Shown here: positions 1 through 6,697 of the stretch, piece by piece
How positions within the stretch are numbered: position 1 is the stretch's first letter
Layout: each line of letters begins with the position of its first letter
Source of the DNA: Desulfobacterales bacterium
GTDB taxonomy: Bacteria; Desulfobacterota; Desulfobacteria; Desulfobacterales; QNYZ01
Direction of reading: 5' to 3'
NCBI GenBank assembly: GCA_029938515.1
Contig: JAOZUU010000113.1
Location: 1 to 7,901, forward strand
Length of the DNA stretch: 7,901 nt
The notes under the pieces: generated by a model
Databases searched by the model: none
What the model was told of the DNA's origin: nothing
Seen by the model: only the letters and a program-made list of their open reading frames with translations
Translations under genes and position numbers: made by a program

Positions 1-107
1 TGTGGCTGAAGGTCAGCCGAATTATTCCCCGGCTCCCCGATTTGATGAAAAGATTTTCCAAGCTGGAAAAACGGTTAAAAACCCTGGAAAACAAACTGAC
101 TATGTGA
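1..107 (+). CDS. lpxD: LpxD C-terminus (partial), UDP-3-O-acylglucosamine N-acyltransferase
   Basis: This is the 3' end of a gene entering from the left. The reading frame begins at base 3 and gives 34 residues before TGA at 105-107. The visible peptide starts WLKVSRIIPRLPDLMKRFSK and continues as a Lys/Glu/Leu-rich helix with heptad-like spacing. LpxD proteins end in this kind of C-terminal helix after their left-handed beta-helix. The position directly before fabZ and lpxA is the classic lpxD-fabZ-lpxA order. LpxD adds the N-linked 3-hydroxyacyl chain to the UDP-3-O-acyl-glucosamine made after LpxA and LpxC. None of the catalytic domain is in the window, so the call rests mainly on context plus the tail character. 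A 41-base gap separates it from fabZ. Confidence 0.75.
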   Translation, partial: WLKVSRIIPRLPDLMKRFSKLEKRLKTLENKLTM

Positions 108-138
108 CTGGGTGACCCATCAAGTACCGTGCGAAAAG

Positions 139-144
139 AAAGGA
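139..144 (+). promoter_or_regulatory. Ribosome binding site of fabZ
   Basis: AAAGGA lies 4 bases before the ATG at 149. It supports 149 as the start, which also gives a protein of normal FabZ length. Confidence 0.6.
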
Positions 145-148
145 CCCC

Positions 149-598
149 ATGGAAAAACCATACGATATCCTTGCTATCATGGATCGATTGCCGCATCGGT
201 ATCCGTTTCTGTTAATCGATCGAATTCTAGAATTCGTTCCCGGCGAGAAAGTGGTGGCGATTAAAAACGTTACCATCAACGAACCTTTTTTTCAGGGACA
301 CTTCCCCAATGAGCCGGTTATGCCCGGCGTGTTGATCGTCGAGGCCATGGCCCAGGCGGGTGCATTCTTAGTTTTGGATTCGATCGATAAGGAAAAGAGA
401 GAACGGACGTTTTTTTATTTTTCGGCCATAGACAAGGTTCGTTTTAGAAAAAAAGTGGTGCCGGGGGATCAATTGATTTTAGAGATTGAATTGTTGCGAA
501 AGCGCTCCACGGCGGCAAAAATGACGGGCATCGCCCGGGTGGATGGCACCCGGGTGGCCGAGGCGGAATTGATGGCAGCGATAGGATATGGCACATGA
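149..598 (+). CDS. fabZ: FabZ, 3-hydroxyacyl-ACP dehydratase
   Basis: FabZ dehydrates (3R)-hydroxyacyl-ACP to trans-2-enoyl-ACP in cytoplasmic type II fatty acid synthesis. It draws on the same 3-hydroxyacyl-ACP pool that LpxA and LpxD use, which explains its usual place in lpx operons. The 149-residue protein (E. coli FabZ is 151) is a single hot-dog domain. The N-terminal [11 protein letters not shown] signature is at 16-26. The active-site segment [20 protein letters not shown] is at 47-66, with the catalytic histidine at H51 and the catalytic acid at E65, the expected 14-residue spacing. The segment EAMAQAG at 65-71 continues the central helix. Glutamate at the acid position and the short length favour FabZ over FabA. 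The TGA stop overlaps the lpxA ATG, so the two are probably translationally coupled. Confidence 0.97.
   Translation: MEKPYDILAIMDRLPHRYPFLLIDRILEFVPGEKVVAIKNVTINEPFFQGHFPNEPVMPGVLIVEAMAQAGAFLVLDSIDKEKRERTFFYFSAIDKVRFRKKVVPGDQLILEIELLRKRSTAAKMTGIARVDGTRVAEAELMAAIGYGT
582..586 (+). promoter_or_regulatory. Ribosome binding site of lpxA inside the fabZ end
   Basis: TAGGA sits 8 bases before the ATG at 595, within the last codons of fabZ. It supports the overlapping start at 595 and coupled translation through the shared ATGA (595-598). Confidence 0.55.
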
Positions 599-1365
599 TA
601 CATCCCACGGCAATAATCGATAGGAAAGCGGATCTGGATACATCGGTAACCGTCGGTCCCTACAGCATCATTAAGGATAACGTGACCATCGCCCCGGGGA
701 CCGAGATCGGCTCCCATGTGACCATCGATCGGTATACGGATATCGGCGCTGATTGCCGGATATTTAACCATGTCTCGGTGGGCGCGGCCCCCCAGGCACT
801 AAAATATCAAGGCGAGAAGACCTATCTAAAGGTCGGGCGGGGAACGGTGATCCGTGAATTTGCCACGCTTAATCGCGGCACCGCTTTTGGGGGCGGCATC
901 ACGGAAGTGGGTGAAAACAATTTTCTTATGGCGTATATCCACATCGCCCATGATTGCAAGACCGGAAAAGGCGTTATCATGGCGAACAACGCCACTCTGG
1001 CCGGACACATTACTTGCGAAGACCATGCCACCATCGGCGGCCTGGTGGCGATCCATCAGTTTGTCCGGGTCGGGGCTTATGCGTATATTGGTGGAAAATC
1101 GGCCGTCGTCAAGGATATTCCCCCGTATGTCATCGCCGCCGGAGACCGGGCCAGGCTGCATGGCTTGAACAATGTCGGGCTGAAGCGGCATGGATTCTCG
1201 ACAGAGACCCTGCTGTCTCTCAAAAGAGCCTACCGGATCATTTTTCGAATCGGCCTGACGTTAAACGAGGCCATTGAGCGGGTCGGTGCGGAAATGGGTC
1301 AGGTCCCTGAAGTGACGGCTTTGATCAAGTTCATCCAAAGCTCCAGCCGGGGGATCACGCGATAG
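595..1365 (+). CDS. lpxA: LpxA, UDP-N-acetylglucosamine 3-O-acyltransferase
   Basis: LpxA catalyses the first step of lipid A synthesis in the cytoplasm: transfer of a 3-hydroxyacyl chain from ACP to the 3-position of UDP-GlcNAc. The protein is 256 residues (E. coli 262). It shows hexapeptide repeats from about residue 2 to 185 forming a left-handed beta-helix, then an alpha-helical C-terminal domain from about 200. A constant offset of 6 to E. coli numbering aligns the key residues: K70 (E. coli K76), H116 and H119 (H122 and catalytic H125) in HIAHDC, H138 (H144) in TLAGH, H154-Q155 (H160-Q161) in IHQF, G167 (chain-length position G173), N192 (N198) and R198 (R204) in GLKRHGFS. G167 suggests a pocket for a long chain, about C14, as in E. 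coli; this is inference. The ATG overlaps the fabZ stop. A neighbouring GnnA-like gene raises the possibility of a 3-amino sugar acceptor, which the sequence alone cannot settle. Confidence 0.97.
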   Translation: MIHPTAIIDRKADLDTSVTVGPYSIIKDNVTIAPGTEIGSHVTIDRYTDIGADCRIFNHVSVGAAPQALKYQGEKTYLKVGRGTVIREFATLNRGTAFGGGITEVGENNFLMAYIHIAHDCKTGKGVIMANNATLAGHITCEDHATIGGLVAIHQFVRVGAYAYIGGKSAVVKDIPPYVIAAGDRARLHGLNNVGLKRHGFSTETLLSLKRAYRIIFRIGLTLNEAIERVGAEMGQVPEVTALIKFIQSSSRGITR

Positions 1366-1371
1366 CAATAA

Positions 1372-1408
1372 GGACTGCTTTAAAAAGGTCTTTTTCAAAA
1401 TCCAGTCC
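1372..1408 (+). other. Imperfect stem-loop in the lpxA-oxidoreductase gap
   Basis: GGACTG (1372-1377) pairs with CAGTCC (1403-1408). Inside it TTT (1379-1381) can pair with AAA (1398-1400), and AAAAA (1382-1386) pairs with TTTTT (1391-1395) around a GGTC loop. Small bulges interrupt the stem, giving about 14 base pairs, most of them A-T in the upper part. It begins 6 bases after the lpxA stop. There is no T-tract after the 3' arm, so it is not a standard intrinsic terminator. It could act as a weak attenuator, an RNA-stabilising hairpin or a processing site. The rest of the 102-base gap (1366-1467) shows no open gene. Confidence 0.4.
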
Positions 1409-1467
1409 AGGGCTCGCCATGACGGTTTGAATTATCTCTAATCATTATCGAAGAATTGGAATAGAAT

Positions 1468-2436
1468 ATGGGCCGGCAAAAACAAAAACTACGAGTCGGC
1501 GTCATCGGCGTGGGATATCTGGGAAAATTCCATGCCGAAAAATACGCCTGGATGACGGATGTTGACCTCGTGGCGGTGGTGGATGTCGATAAGCCAAGTG
1601 CACAAATAACGGCGGACCGATTCAACACGCAGGCTTATACCCGACATACGGATATTTACGGCAAGGTCGATGCGGTCAGTATCGTTACACCGACCCCTTT
1701 GCATTATCGTATCAGCCGCGATTTTCTCGAAAAAGGGGTGGATGTCCTTATCGAAAAGCCGATGACGACCTCGTTGGACGAAGCAGATGAATTGATCGCC
1801 CTGGCAAGGTCGCAGGGGTTGATTATCCAGGTGGGACACCTGGAACGGTTTAATCCGGCCGTTATGGCACTGGCAGATGTGATCGATGGTCCCATGTTCG
1901 TCGAGTCCCATCGTCTGAGCCTGTTCAAGGATCGGGCAACAGATGTCAACGTTGTACTTGACTTGATGATCCACGATATTGATATCCTTCTCAATTTCAT
2001 CGGTTCGAAAATCAAACGGATTCATGCTTCCGGAGTGGCGGTGATCACCGATCGAGTGGATATCGCCAATGCCCGCCTGGAATTCGCAAGTGGTTGTGTC
2101 GCCAATGTCACCACCAGTCGGGTTTCCATGAAAAATCAACGTAAAATACGATTGTTTCAGAAAAACGCTTATATTGCGGTGGATTTTGCCAAGCGGGAAA
2201 TCATCACGGTGCGGAAAGGAAATCCGAATGGGCCAGGCCCGATTCCGGGAATGGATATCAGCAGCCATCAATTTGAAGAGGAAGATCCCCTCAACTCTGA
2301 ATTAAAGTCATTTGTCCGTTCAGTTCGCTCCAGGGAAGCGTCGAAAATACCAGGTGAGGCAGGACGCAGCGCCCTGGCGGTAGCGTTGAATATTATTGAC
2401 CAGATCGATGCGAATACAAGGCGGTTAATCGGGTGA
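1468..2436 (+). CDS. Gfo/Idh/MocA-family oxidoreductase, GnnA-like
   Basis: This is a 322-residue NAD(P)-dependent sugar oxidoreductase. The N-terminal Rossmann fold shows GVIGVGYLG (11-19) with the GxGxxG at 14-19 and an acidic strand end, VVDVD (37-41). EKP (96-98) carries the family's catalytic lysine K97. GHLERFNP (123-130) and DLMIHDIDIL (165-174), with D165, H169 and D170, match the C-terminal substrate domain of this family. The start at 1468 is nearly forced: an in-frame TAG lies at 1462-1464. The ribosome site is weak. It sits between lpxA and lpxB and is followed by lpxB after 10 bases, so a role in the sugar part of lipid A is likely. The nearest characterised relative by context is GnnA of Acidithiobacillus ferrooxidans, which oxidises the 3''-hydroxyl of UDP-GlcNAc before GnnB transaminates it. 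No GnnB partner is visible here. The family call is firm; the GnnA function is inference. Confidence 0.88.
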   Translation: MGRQKQKLRVGVIGVGYLGKFHAEKYAWMTDVDLVAVVDVDKPSAQITADRFNTQAYTRHTDIYGKVDAVSIVTPTPLHYRISRDFLEKGVDVLIEKPMTTSLDEADELIALARSQGLIIQVGHLERFNPAVMALADVIDGPMFVESHRLSLFKDRATDVNVVLDLMIHDIDILLNFIGSKIKRIHASGVAVITDRVDIANARLEFASGCVANVTTSRVSMKNQRKIRLFQKNAYIAVDFAKREIITVRKGNPNGPGPIPGMDISSHQFEEEDPLNSELKSFVRSVRSREASKIPGEAGRSALAVALNIIDQIDANTRRLIG

Positions 2437-2446
2437 TACCAAGGCG

Positions 2447-3580
2447 ATGGGGGTAACCAGACAAAAAAAGGTGATGATTATCGCCGGTGAAACGTCGGGT
2501 GACCTCCATGGTGCTCAATTGGTTCGGGTGATGCAACGACAGCAGCCGGAAACTGTTTTTATCGGTATGGGAGGGACGGCCATGGCGGAGGCAGGGGTGC
2601 GTATCCTGGTCGATGCAGCCTCATTAAGCGTGGTGGGAATCACGGAAGTGCTTGGCCGGGCGGGTAATATCCTGAAGGGATTTCGAATCATCAAGCAGGC
2701 GCTCAGACGGTTTCGACCCGACTTGTTGATCCTGATCGATTTTCCCGATTTCAACCTTCGCGTCGCACGGACGGCCAAATTGCTGGGTATCCGCGTACTC
2801 TATTACATCAGCCCCCAGATATGGGCCTGGCGTACCGGCCGGGTACGCACAATCAAAAAACGGGTTGACCACATGGCCGTGATTTTTCCGTTTGAATCCC
2901 GTTTTTTTCGTGCTAATGCGGTCCCGGTGACGTATGTGGGACATCCCCTGCTCGATCATGACTGGCCGGAAGTCAAGATTCCGAATAATAATCCATTCCC
3001 GGTCATCGGGTTTTTGCCCGGATCTCGAAAACAGGAGATCGAACGTCATTTTCCGATCATGCTGGAAAGTATGCCTCTGATCAACCGCTGTTTTGAACAG
3101 GCGCACTATTTGGTAGCACCGGCCGATAAAAGGCAGCATCGGCTAACGGAGGCCATGATGCATGCCCAAGGCGTTCCACCAGATGTGTGCGAGATTGTCG
3201 ACGGTGGCGCTCGGGCGGTTTTCCCAAGATGCCATCTGGTTCTGGCGGCATCCGGAACGGTGACGCTGGAAGCCGCCATCGCCGGCGTACCGATGATCGT
3301 TATTTATAAGGTATCACCGCTGAGCTATCTCCTGGGGCGGATCATGATTCGGGTCAGCCACATCAGCCTGGTAAATCTGATTGCCGGACGGGAGATCGTT
3401 CCCGAATTGATCCAGAAAGAAGTAGTGCCGGAAAATATTGCGCATGAGGTGGCCGCAATGTTGAACAGAGAAAACCGGCTTGATACCGTCCGCCGGGAGC
3501 TGGCGGTTGTCCGTAAGAAACTCGGCACCGGCGGCGCCGCCGAACGCGTGGCGGACCTTGCGCTGGAGATGATCGGTTGA
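2447..3580 (+). CDS. lpxB: LpxB, lipid A disaccharide synthase
   Basis: LpxB is a family GT19 glycosyltransferase at the inner-membrane surface. It joins UDP-2,3-diacylglucosamine and lipid X to form the beta-1,6-linked disaccharide 1-phosphate. The protein has 377 residues (E. coli 382). Visible signatures are AGETSGDLHG (13-22), GMGG (40-43), IDFPDFNLR (97-105) with D98 at the catalytic aspartate position of E. coli LpxB, YYISPQIWAWR (119-129), VGHPLLD (164-170), PGSRKQEIERHFP (191-203), and ASGTVTLEAAIAGVPMIVIY (268-287) followed by SLVNLIAGREIVPELIQ (307-323). Residues around 293-306 form a hydrophobic and basic segment that likely contacts the membrane. The start at 2447 gives the usual short leader before the GETSGD motif; an in-frame TAA at 2426-2428 rules out much extension. 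AAGG at 2441-2444 is unusually close (2 bases), so initiation may depend on coupling to the gene upstream, which ends at 2436. Confidence 0.97.
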   Translation: MGVTRQKKVMIIAGETSGDLHGAQLVRVMQRQQPETVFIGMGGTAMAEAGVRILVDAASLSVVGITEVLGRAGNILKGFRIIKQALRRFRPDLLILIDFPDFNLRVARTAKLLGIRVLYYISPQIWAWRTGRVRTIKKRVDHMAVIFPFESRFFRANAVPVTYVGHPLLDHDWPEVKIPNNNPFPVIGFLPGSRKQEIERHFPIMLESMPLINRCFEQAHYLVAPADKRQHRLTEAMMHAQGVPPDVCEIVDGGARAVFPRCHLVLAASGTVTLEAAIAGVPMIVIYKVSPLSYLLGRIMIRVSHISLVNLIAGREIVPELIQKEVVPENIAHEVAAMLNRENRLDTVRRELAVVRKKLGTGGAAERVADLALEMIG

Positions 3581-3660
3581 GCTTTGTCGGCCAAACAGCT
3601 GGGAGGTACAAACGTTAAGTTGTTTTTTCATTGGAGGGGCTGAAAAAATAAACATCGAAC

Positions 3661-3673
3661 CCGCCGCAGGCGG
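3661..3673 (+). other. Small GC hairpin in the msbA leader
   Basis: CCGCC (3661-3665) and GGCGG (3669-3673) form a 5-bp stem with a GCA loop, 23 bases before the msbA ATG. No T-run follows, so it is not a convincing terminator. The 116-base gap (3581-3696) also has two purine-rich Shine-Dalgarno-like stretches, GGGAGG (3601-3606) and TTGGAGGGG (3631-3639), with no credible gene after them. The hairpin may shape translation of msbA, but that is speculative. Confidence 0.35.
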
Positions 3674-3696
3674 ATTGAATAGAAAAAGAAAGAAGA

Positions 3697-5463
3697 ATGC
3701 CGATATATTTTACCAAATTTTTTCAGGGACGGATCGGGCAACTGTTTCGAATGGTGGGAGACCATAGGGGGCGCCTGTTTTTCGCCGTCGTGGCCATGGT
3801 AGTGGTAGCGGCTACCCAGGTGGCGATCCCTTTCGTGTTGAAACACGTCCTGGACGATATCTTTGTCAATAAAGATGTCCGTATGCTGAATCTGATTCCC
3901 CTCGGCGTGGTTGTACTTTTTCTGATTCGGGGAACGGCCATGTATTATCAGGCTTACCTGATGAAGTATGTGGGGGAAAAGATCGTGATGCGGCTTCGGA
4001 ATCGATTGTACGATCGGATTCAGGATCTTCCCCTGTCTTTTTTTTATAAAGAAAAAACAGGATCGCTGATGGCGCGCATCACCCACGATGTCAGTATCGT
4101 TCGGGAAATGATATCGGATGCCATGACCGGCGTATTAAAAGATGCCGTGATGATCTTGGGCCTGGCGGGTTATATTTATTCACAGGATTGGAAACTGGCC
4201 ATAGCCGCCACGGTGGTTCTTCCCATTGCCTTTTATCCCATCACCGAATTCGGCCGGCGGATTCGACGGTACAGCACCGGTTATCAGGCGGCCATGGCGG
4301 ACCTGAGCGCATTTTTATATGAAACGTTTGCCGGTAACAAGATTGTCAAGGCGTTCGGTATGGAAGCCTGGGAAAAAAAGCGGTTTGCTCAAAAATCGGC
4401 GGATCTGTTCAGACATCAGATGAAACAGGTCTTTGTCCGGGCCCTTTCTTCACCGGTGATGGATTTCTTGGGGGGATTGGGAATCGCCTTTATTATCTGG
4501 TTCGGTGGGCATCAGGTCATTTCCGGGACTCAAACCGTGGGTACATTTACTTCTTTTATCGCCGCCGCCCTGCTGCTCTACGATCCGGTCCGGCGATTGA
4601 GCAAATTCAACAATACTATTCAGCAGGGGATGGCCGCTACCGACCGGGTCTTTGATATTATCGAGCATTCGTCGGATATTAAACAGGCCGATCATCCCAT
4701 TAGCGTGCCGGATGGTCCCCATCGAGTCACATTTGAGAACGTTTCATTTGCGTATGATGCTGATGAAACGGTTTTAAAGGACATTCGGATGGATGTTCGT
4801 CCCGGTGAAATTCTGGCTTTGGTCGGTGCCAGCGGAGGCGGTAAAACCACCCTGGTGAATATAATTCCCCGCTTTATCGATGTCACCCAGGGAAAAATTT
4901 TAATCGATGGAATGGATATCCGTCGGTTATCACTTGATTCCCTGCGCCGGCAGATTGCCATCGTCACCCAGGAGCCGATACTATTTAACGACTCGGTTCG
5001 CAACAATATTGCCTACGGCAACCAGGCTGCCTCGGACGCCGAGATCGAGGCAGCCGCCAAAGCCGCTTATGCCCATGACTTTGTCGTGAACTTTCCGGAC
5101 GGTTTTAATACGTTGGTCGGCGAACTGGGCGAGCGCCTTTCGGGAGGCGAAAAACAACGGCTATGTATTGCCAGGGCATTGTTGAAGGATGCCCCCATTC
5201 TGATCCTGGACGAGGCAACCTCCTCTTTGGATTCCGAATCGGAGCAACTGGTTCAAAAAGCGCTTGAAAATCTCATGCACGGCCGGACGACATTTGTGAT
5301 TGCCCATCGGCTGTCCACCGTTCGGTATGCGGATCGGATTGTCGTTATCGACGCAGGCCGCATCGTGGAAGAGGGAACCCATCAGAAATTACTCGGCAGG
5401 CAAGGCGCCTATTACAACCTGTGCCGAATCCAATCATCCAGGGATATGGCGATATCCGGATAG
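3697..5463 (+). CDS. msbA: MsbA-type lipid A flippase, ABC exporter half-transporter
   Basis: MsbA is a homodimeric inner-membrane ABC exporter that flips lipid A-core from the cytoplasmic to the periplasmic leaflet. The protein has 588 residues (E. coli 582). Residues 1-330 form the transmembrane domain, with hydrophobic segments near 27-48, 66-88, 145-162, 165-185, 253-272 and 279-296. The intracellular-loop motif LSFFYKEKTGSLMARITHDV is at 113-132. The nucleotide-binding domain starts near 340: A-loop Y353, Walker A GASGGGKTT (377-385), Q-loop Q425, ABC signature LSGGEKQ (481-487), Walker B ILILDE (501-506) with catalytic E506, D-loop SSLD (509-512) and H-loop H537. All ATPase residues are intact. 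The start is fixed by an in-frame TGA at 3676-3678; the ribosome site is only a purine-rich run (3681-3696). Flanking by lpxB and lptFG supports MsbA over a generic multidrug or peptide exporter of the same fold. Confidence 0.94.
   Translation: MPIYFTKFFQGRIGQLFRMVGDHRGRLFFAVVAMVVVAATQVAIPFVLKHVLDDIFVNKDVRMLNLIPLGVVVLFLIRGTAMYYQAYLMKYVGEKIVMRLRNRLYDRIQDLPLSFFYKEKTGSLMARITHDVSIVREMISDAMTGVLKDAVMILGLAGYIYSQDWKLAIAATVVLPIAFYPITEFGRRIRRYSTGYQAAMADLSAFLYETFAGNKIVKAFGMEAWEKKRFAQKSADLFRHQMKQVFVRALSSPVMDFLGGLGIAFIIWFGGHQVISGTQTVGTFTSFIAAALLLYDPVRRLSKFNNTIQQGMAATDRVFDIIEHSSDIKQADHPISVPDGPHRVTFENVSFAYDADETVLKDIRMDVRPGEILALVGASGGGKTTLVNIIPRFIDVTQGKILIDGMDIRRLSLDSLRRQIAIVTQEPILFNDSVRNNIAYGNQAASDAEIEAAAKAAYAHDFVVNFPDGFNTLVGELGERLSGGEKQRLCIARALLKDAPILILDEATSSLDSESEQLVQKALENLMHGRTTFVIAHRLSTVRYADRIVVIDAGRIVEEGTHQKLLGRQGAYYNLCRIQSSRDMAISG
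5442..5457 (+). other. Hairpin at the msbA-lptF junction
   Basis: GGATAT (5442-5447) and ATATCC (5452-5457) form a perfect 6-bp stem with a GGCG loop in the last codons of msbA. It lies 23 bases before the lptF ATG. The adjacent 10-base palindrome TATCCGGATA (5453-5462) includes part of the msbA stop codon. Whether this matters for coupling is unknown. Confidence 0.3.
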
Positions 5464-5480
5464 GGACCTTTGAAAGCCGC

Positions 5481-6653
5481 ATGAAAATAAACTCGATCAT
5501 CAATCGTTACATTTTTATCGAATTTATTTTTCCATTTGTTCTCAACCTGGTTTTTTTTACCTTCGTTTTCCTGATGACCAAAATTCTGGATATCACCCAG
5601 ATGATCATTAACTATAATGTAGGGGTTGGAACGGTTTTACGGATGATCGTTTATTTCGTTCCCAATTTTCTTGTCTATGTGATTCCCATTGCAGTAATGG
5701 CGAGCATCCTTTTAGCATTTCTGCGCATGTCCGGTGATAACGAAATCATCGCTTTACGGGCTGGTGGCGTGGGAATATTTGGTCTTTTACCGCCCGTCGT
5801 TCTTTTTAGCCTAATCGGTGTGGTCCTGACTTTCTGGGTGTCGGCTTATGGAATGCCGTGGGGAAGAATGGCCTTGGAAAAACTGACCTATCAGGTGGCC
5901 ATCTCAAACCTGGAGCTTGGCCTTAAAGAGCGGACATTCATCGACAGTTTTAACGGAGTGACGATATATGTGAACGAAATTGATCCGAGCACGAAAGAGC
6001 TGCGGGATGTGTTCATCGAAGACCGGCGGATCAAGAATATAGTCAGCACGATTGTGGCGCCCCGCGCGATTTTGCAAAGTGAACCGAACCGTCTCGTTGT
6101 CCGGGCAAGGTTGTTTGATGGGACCTGGAATCAGGCGGATTTAAAAGATCGGACAGTCAATTCGATCAAATTCGGCACCTATGAATTACAGATGGATTTA
6201 AAGCTCGCTGCCACCCCCGCGGCACCAGGAAAAAAACGTAAGCATCGTAAGGAGATGAGTCTGACTGAGCTGAGGAATTATATCCGTAATGCGAAACAAA
6301 AAGATTCAAGTTATTACTCCAGACTGATTACGTATCACAATAAATTTGCCATCCCCTTATCGTGTCTTTTCCTGGGACTGCTGGCGGTTCCTTTGGGCAT
6401 TCTATCCAGCGGGTTGAAAAAGTCTTTCGGGCTGGGACTGGGAATGTTATTTCTATTCGTTTACTATATCGTCATGTCCGCGGGCAAAGTGTTTGGGGAA
6501 ACCGGTCTATATCCACCGGTCATCGGAATGTGGGCGCCCAATCTGGTGATCTTGATCATTACCGCGTATTTTTTCTATCGGTCCGCCGGTAATCGAACCT
6601 TTAAGTTTATTAGTCTCCGCAAACTGTGGCAGGGTAAATACTTGGAGAAGTAA
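5481..6653 (+). CDS. lptF: LptF, LPS export ABC transporter permease
   Basis: LptF and LptG form the membrane part of LptB2FG, which extracts LPS from the outer leaflet of the inner membrane and passes it to LptC and LptA. From the ATG at 5481 the protein has 390 residues (E. coli LptF 366) and belongs to the YjgP/YjgQ family. Three N-terminal membrane segments lie near 12-34, 55-80 and 101-122. A periplasmic beta-jellyroll region spans about 130-285, and three more segments lie near 290-308, 315-337 and 347-367. NEIIALRAGGV (87-97) is the conserved cytoplasmic coupling-helix region. Two oddities are a basic run, GKKRKHRK (250-257), and a basic C-terminal tail of about 22 residues. The frame stays open upstream to a GTG at 5421, inside msbA, but that adds 20 residues (MPNPIIQGYG...) unlike the family. 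The ATG at 5481, 17 bases after the msbA stop with GAAAG at 5472-5476, is preferred. LptF rather than LptG is assigned by first position and length. Confidence 0.9.
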   Translation: MKINSIINRYIFIEFIFPFVLNLVFFTFVFLMTKILDITQMIINYNVGVGTVLRMIVYFVPNFLVYVIPIAVMASILLAFLRMSGDNEIIALRAGGVGIFGLLPPVVLFSLIGVVLTFWVSAYGMPWGRMALEKLTYQVAISNLELGLKERTFIDSFNGVTIYVNEIDPSTKELRDVFIEDRRIKNIVSTIVAPRAILQSEPNRLVVRARLFDGTWNQADLKDRTVNSIKFGTYELQMDLKLAATPAAPGKKRKHRKEMSLTELRNYIRNAKQKDSSYYSRLITYHNKFAIPLSCLFLGLLAVPLGILSSGLKKSFGLGLGMLFLFVYYIVMSAGKVFGETGLYPPVIGMWAPNLVILIITAYFFYRSAGNRTFKFISLRKLWQGKYLEK

Positions 6654-6697
6654 CGACGCCCGGACTATAGACAACCTGAATCTGCGAGCGTTCGCTT

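Noticed and set aside
954..1277. Plus-strand open frame of 107 codons inside lpxA
   Set aside because: Out-of-frame overlap of conserved LpxA sequence; Arg/His-rich translation with no domain.
1427..1456. Promoter-like pair TTGAAT and AAGAAT with an 18-base spacer before the oxidoreductase
   Set aside because: Each box matches only 4 of 6 consensus bases in A/T-rich sequence; expected by chance.
1489..2271. Long minus-strand open frame of 260 codons opposite the oxidoreductase
   Set aside because: It lies wholly antisense to a gene with clear family motifs, and its translation is rich in His, Ile and Asp with no recognisable domain. It is a shadow of codon bias.
2624..3139. Minus-strand open frame of 171 codons opposite lpxB
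   Set aside because: Antisense to well-conserved lpxB, with no motif or ribosome site.
3620..3649. Promoter-like pair TTGTTT and AAAAAT before msbA
   Set aside because: Weak matches in an A/T-rich run; no independent support.
3661..3673. CCGCC-GCA-GGCGG as an intrinsic terminator between lpxB and msbA
   Set aside because: The stem is only 5 bp and is followed by an A-rich, not T-rich, tract. Kept only as a small hairpin.
3628..4086. Minus-strand open frame of 152 codons across the msbA leader
   Set aside because: Mostly antisense to msbA; His/Gln-rich, no domain, no supporting context.
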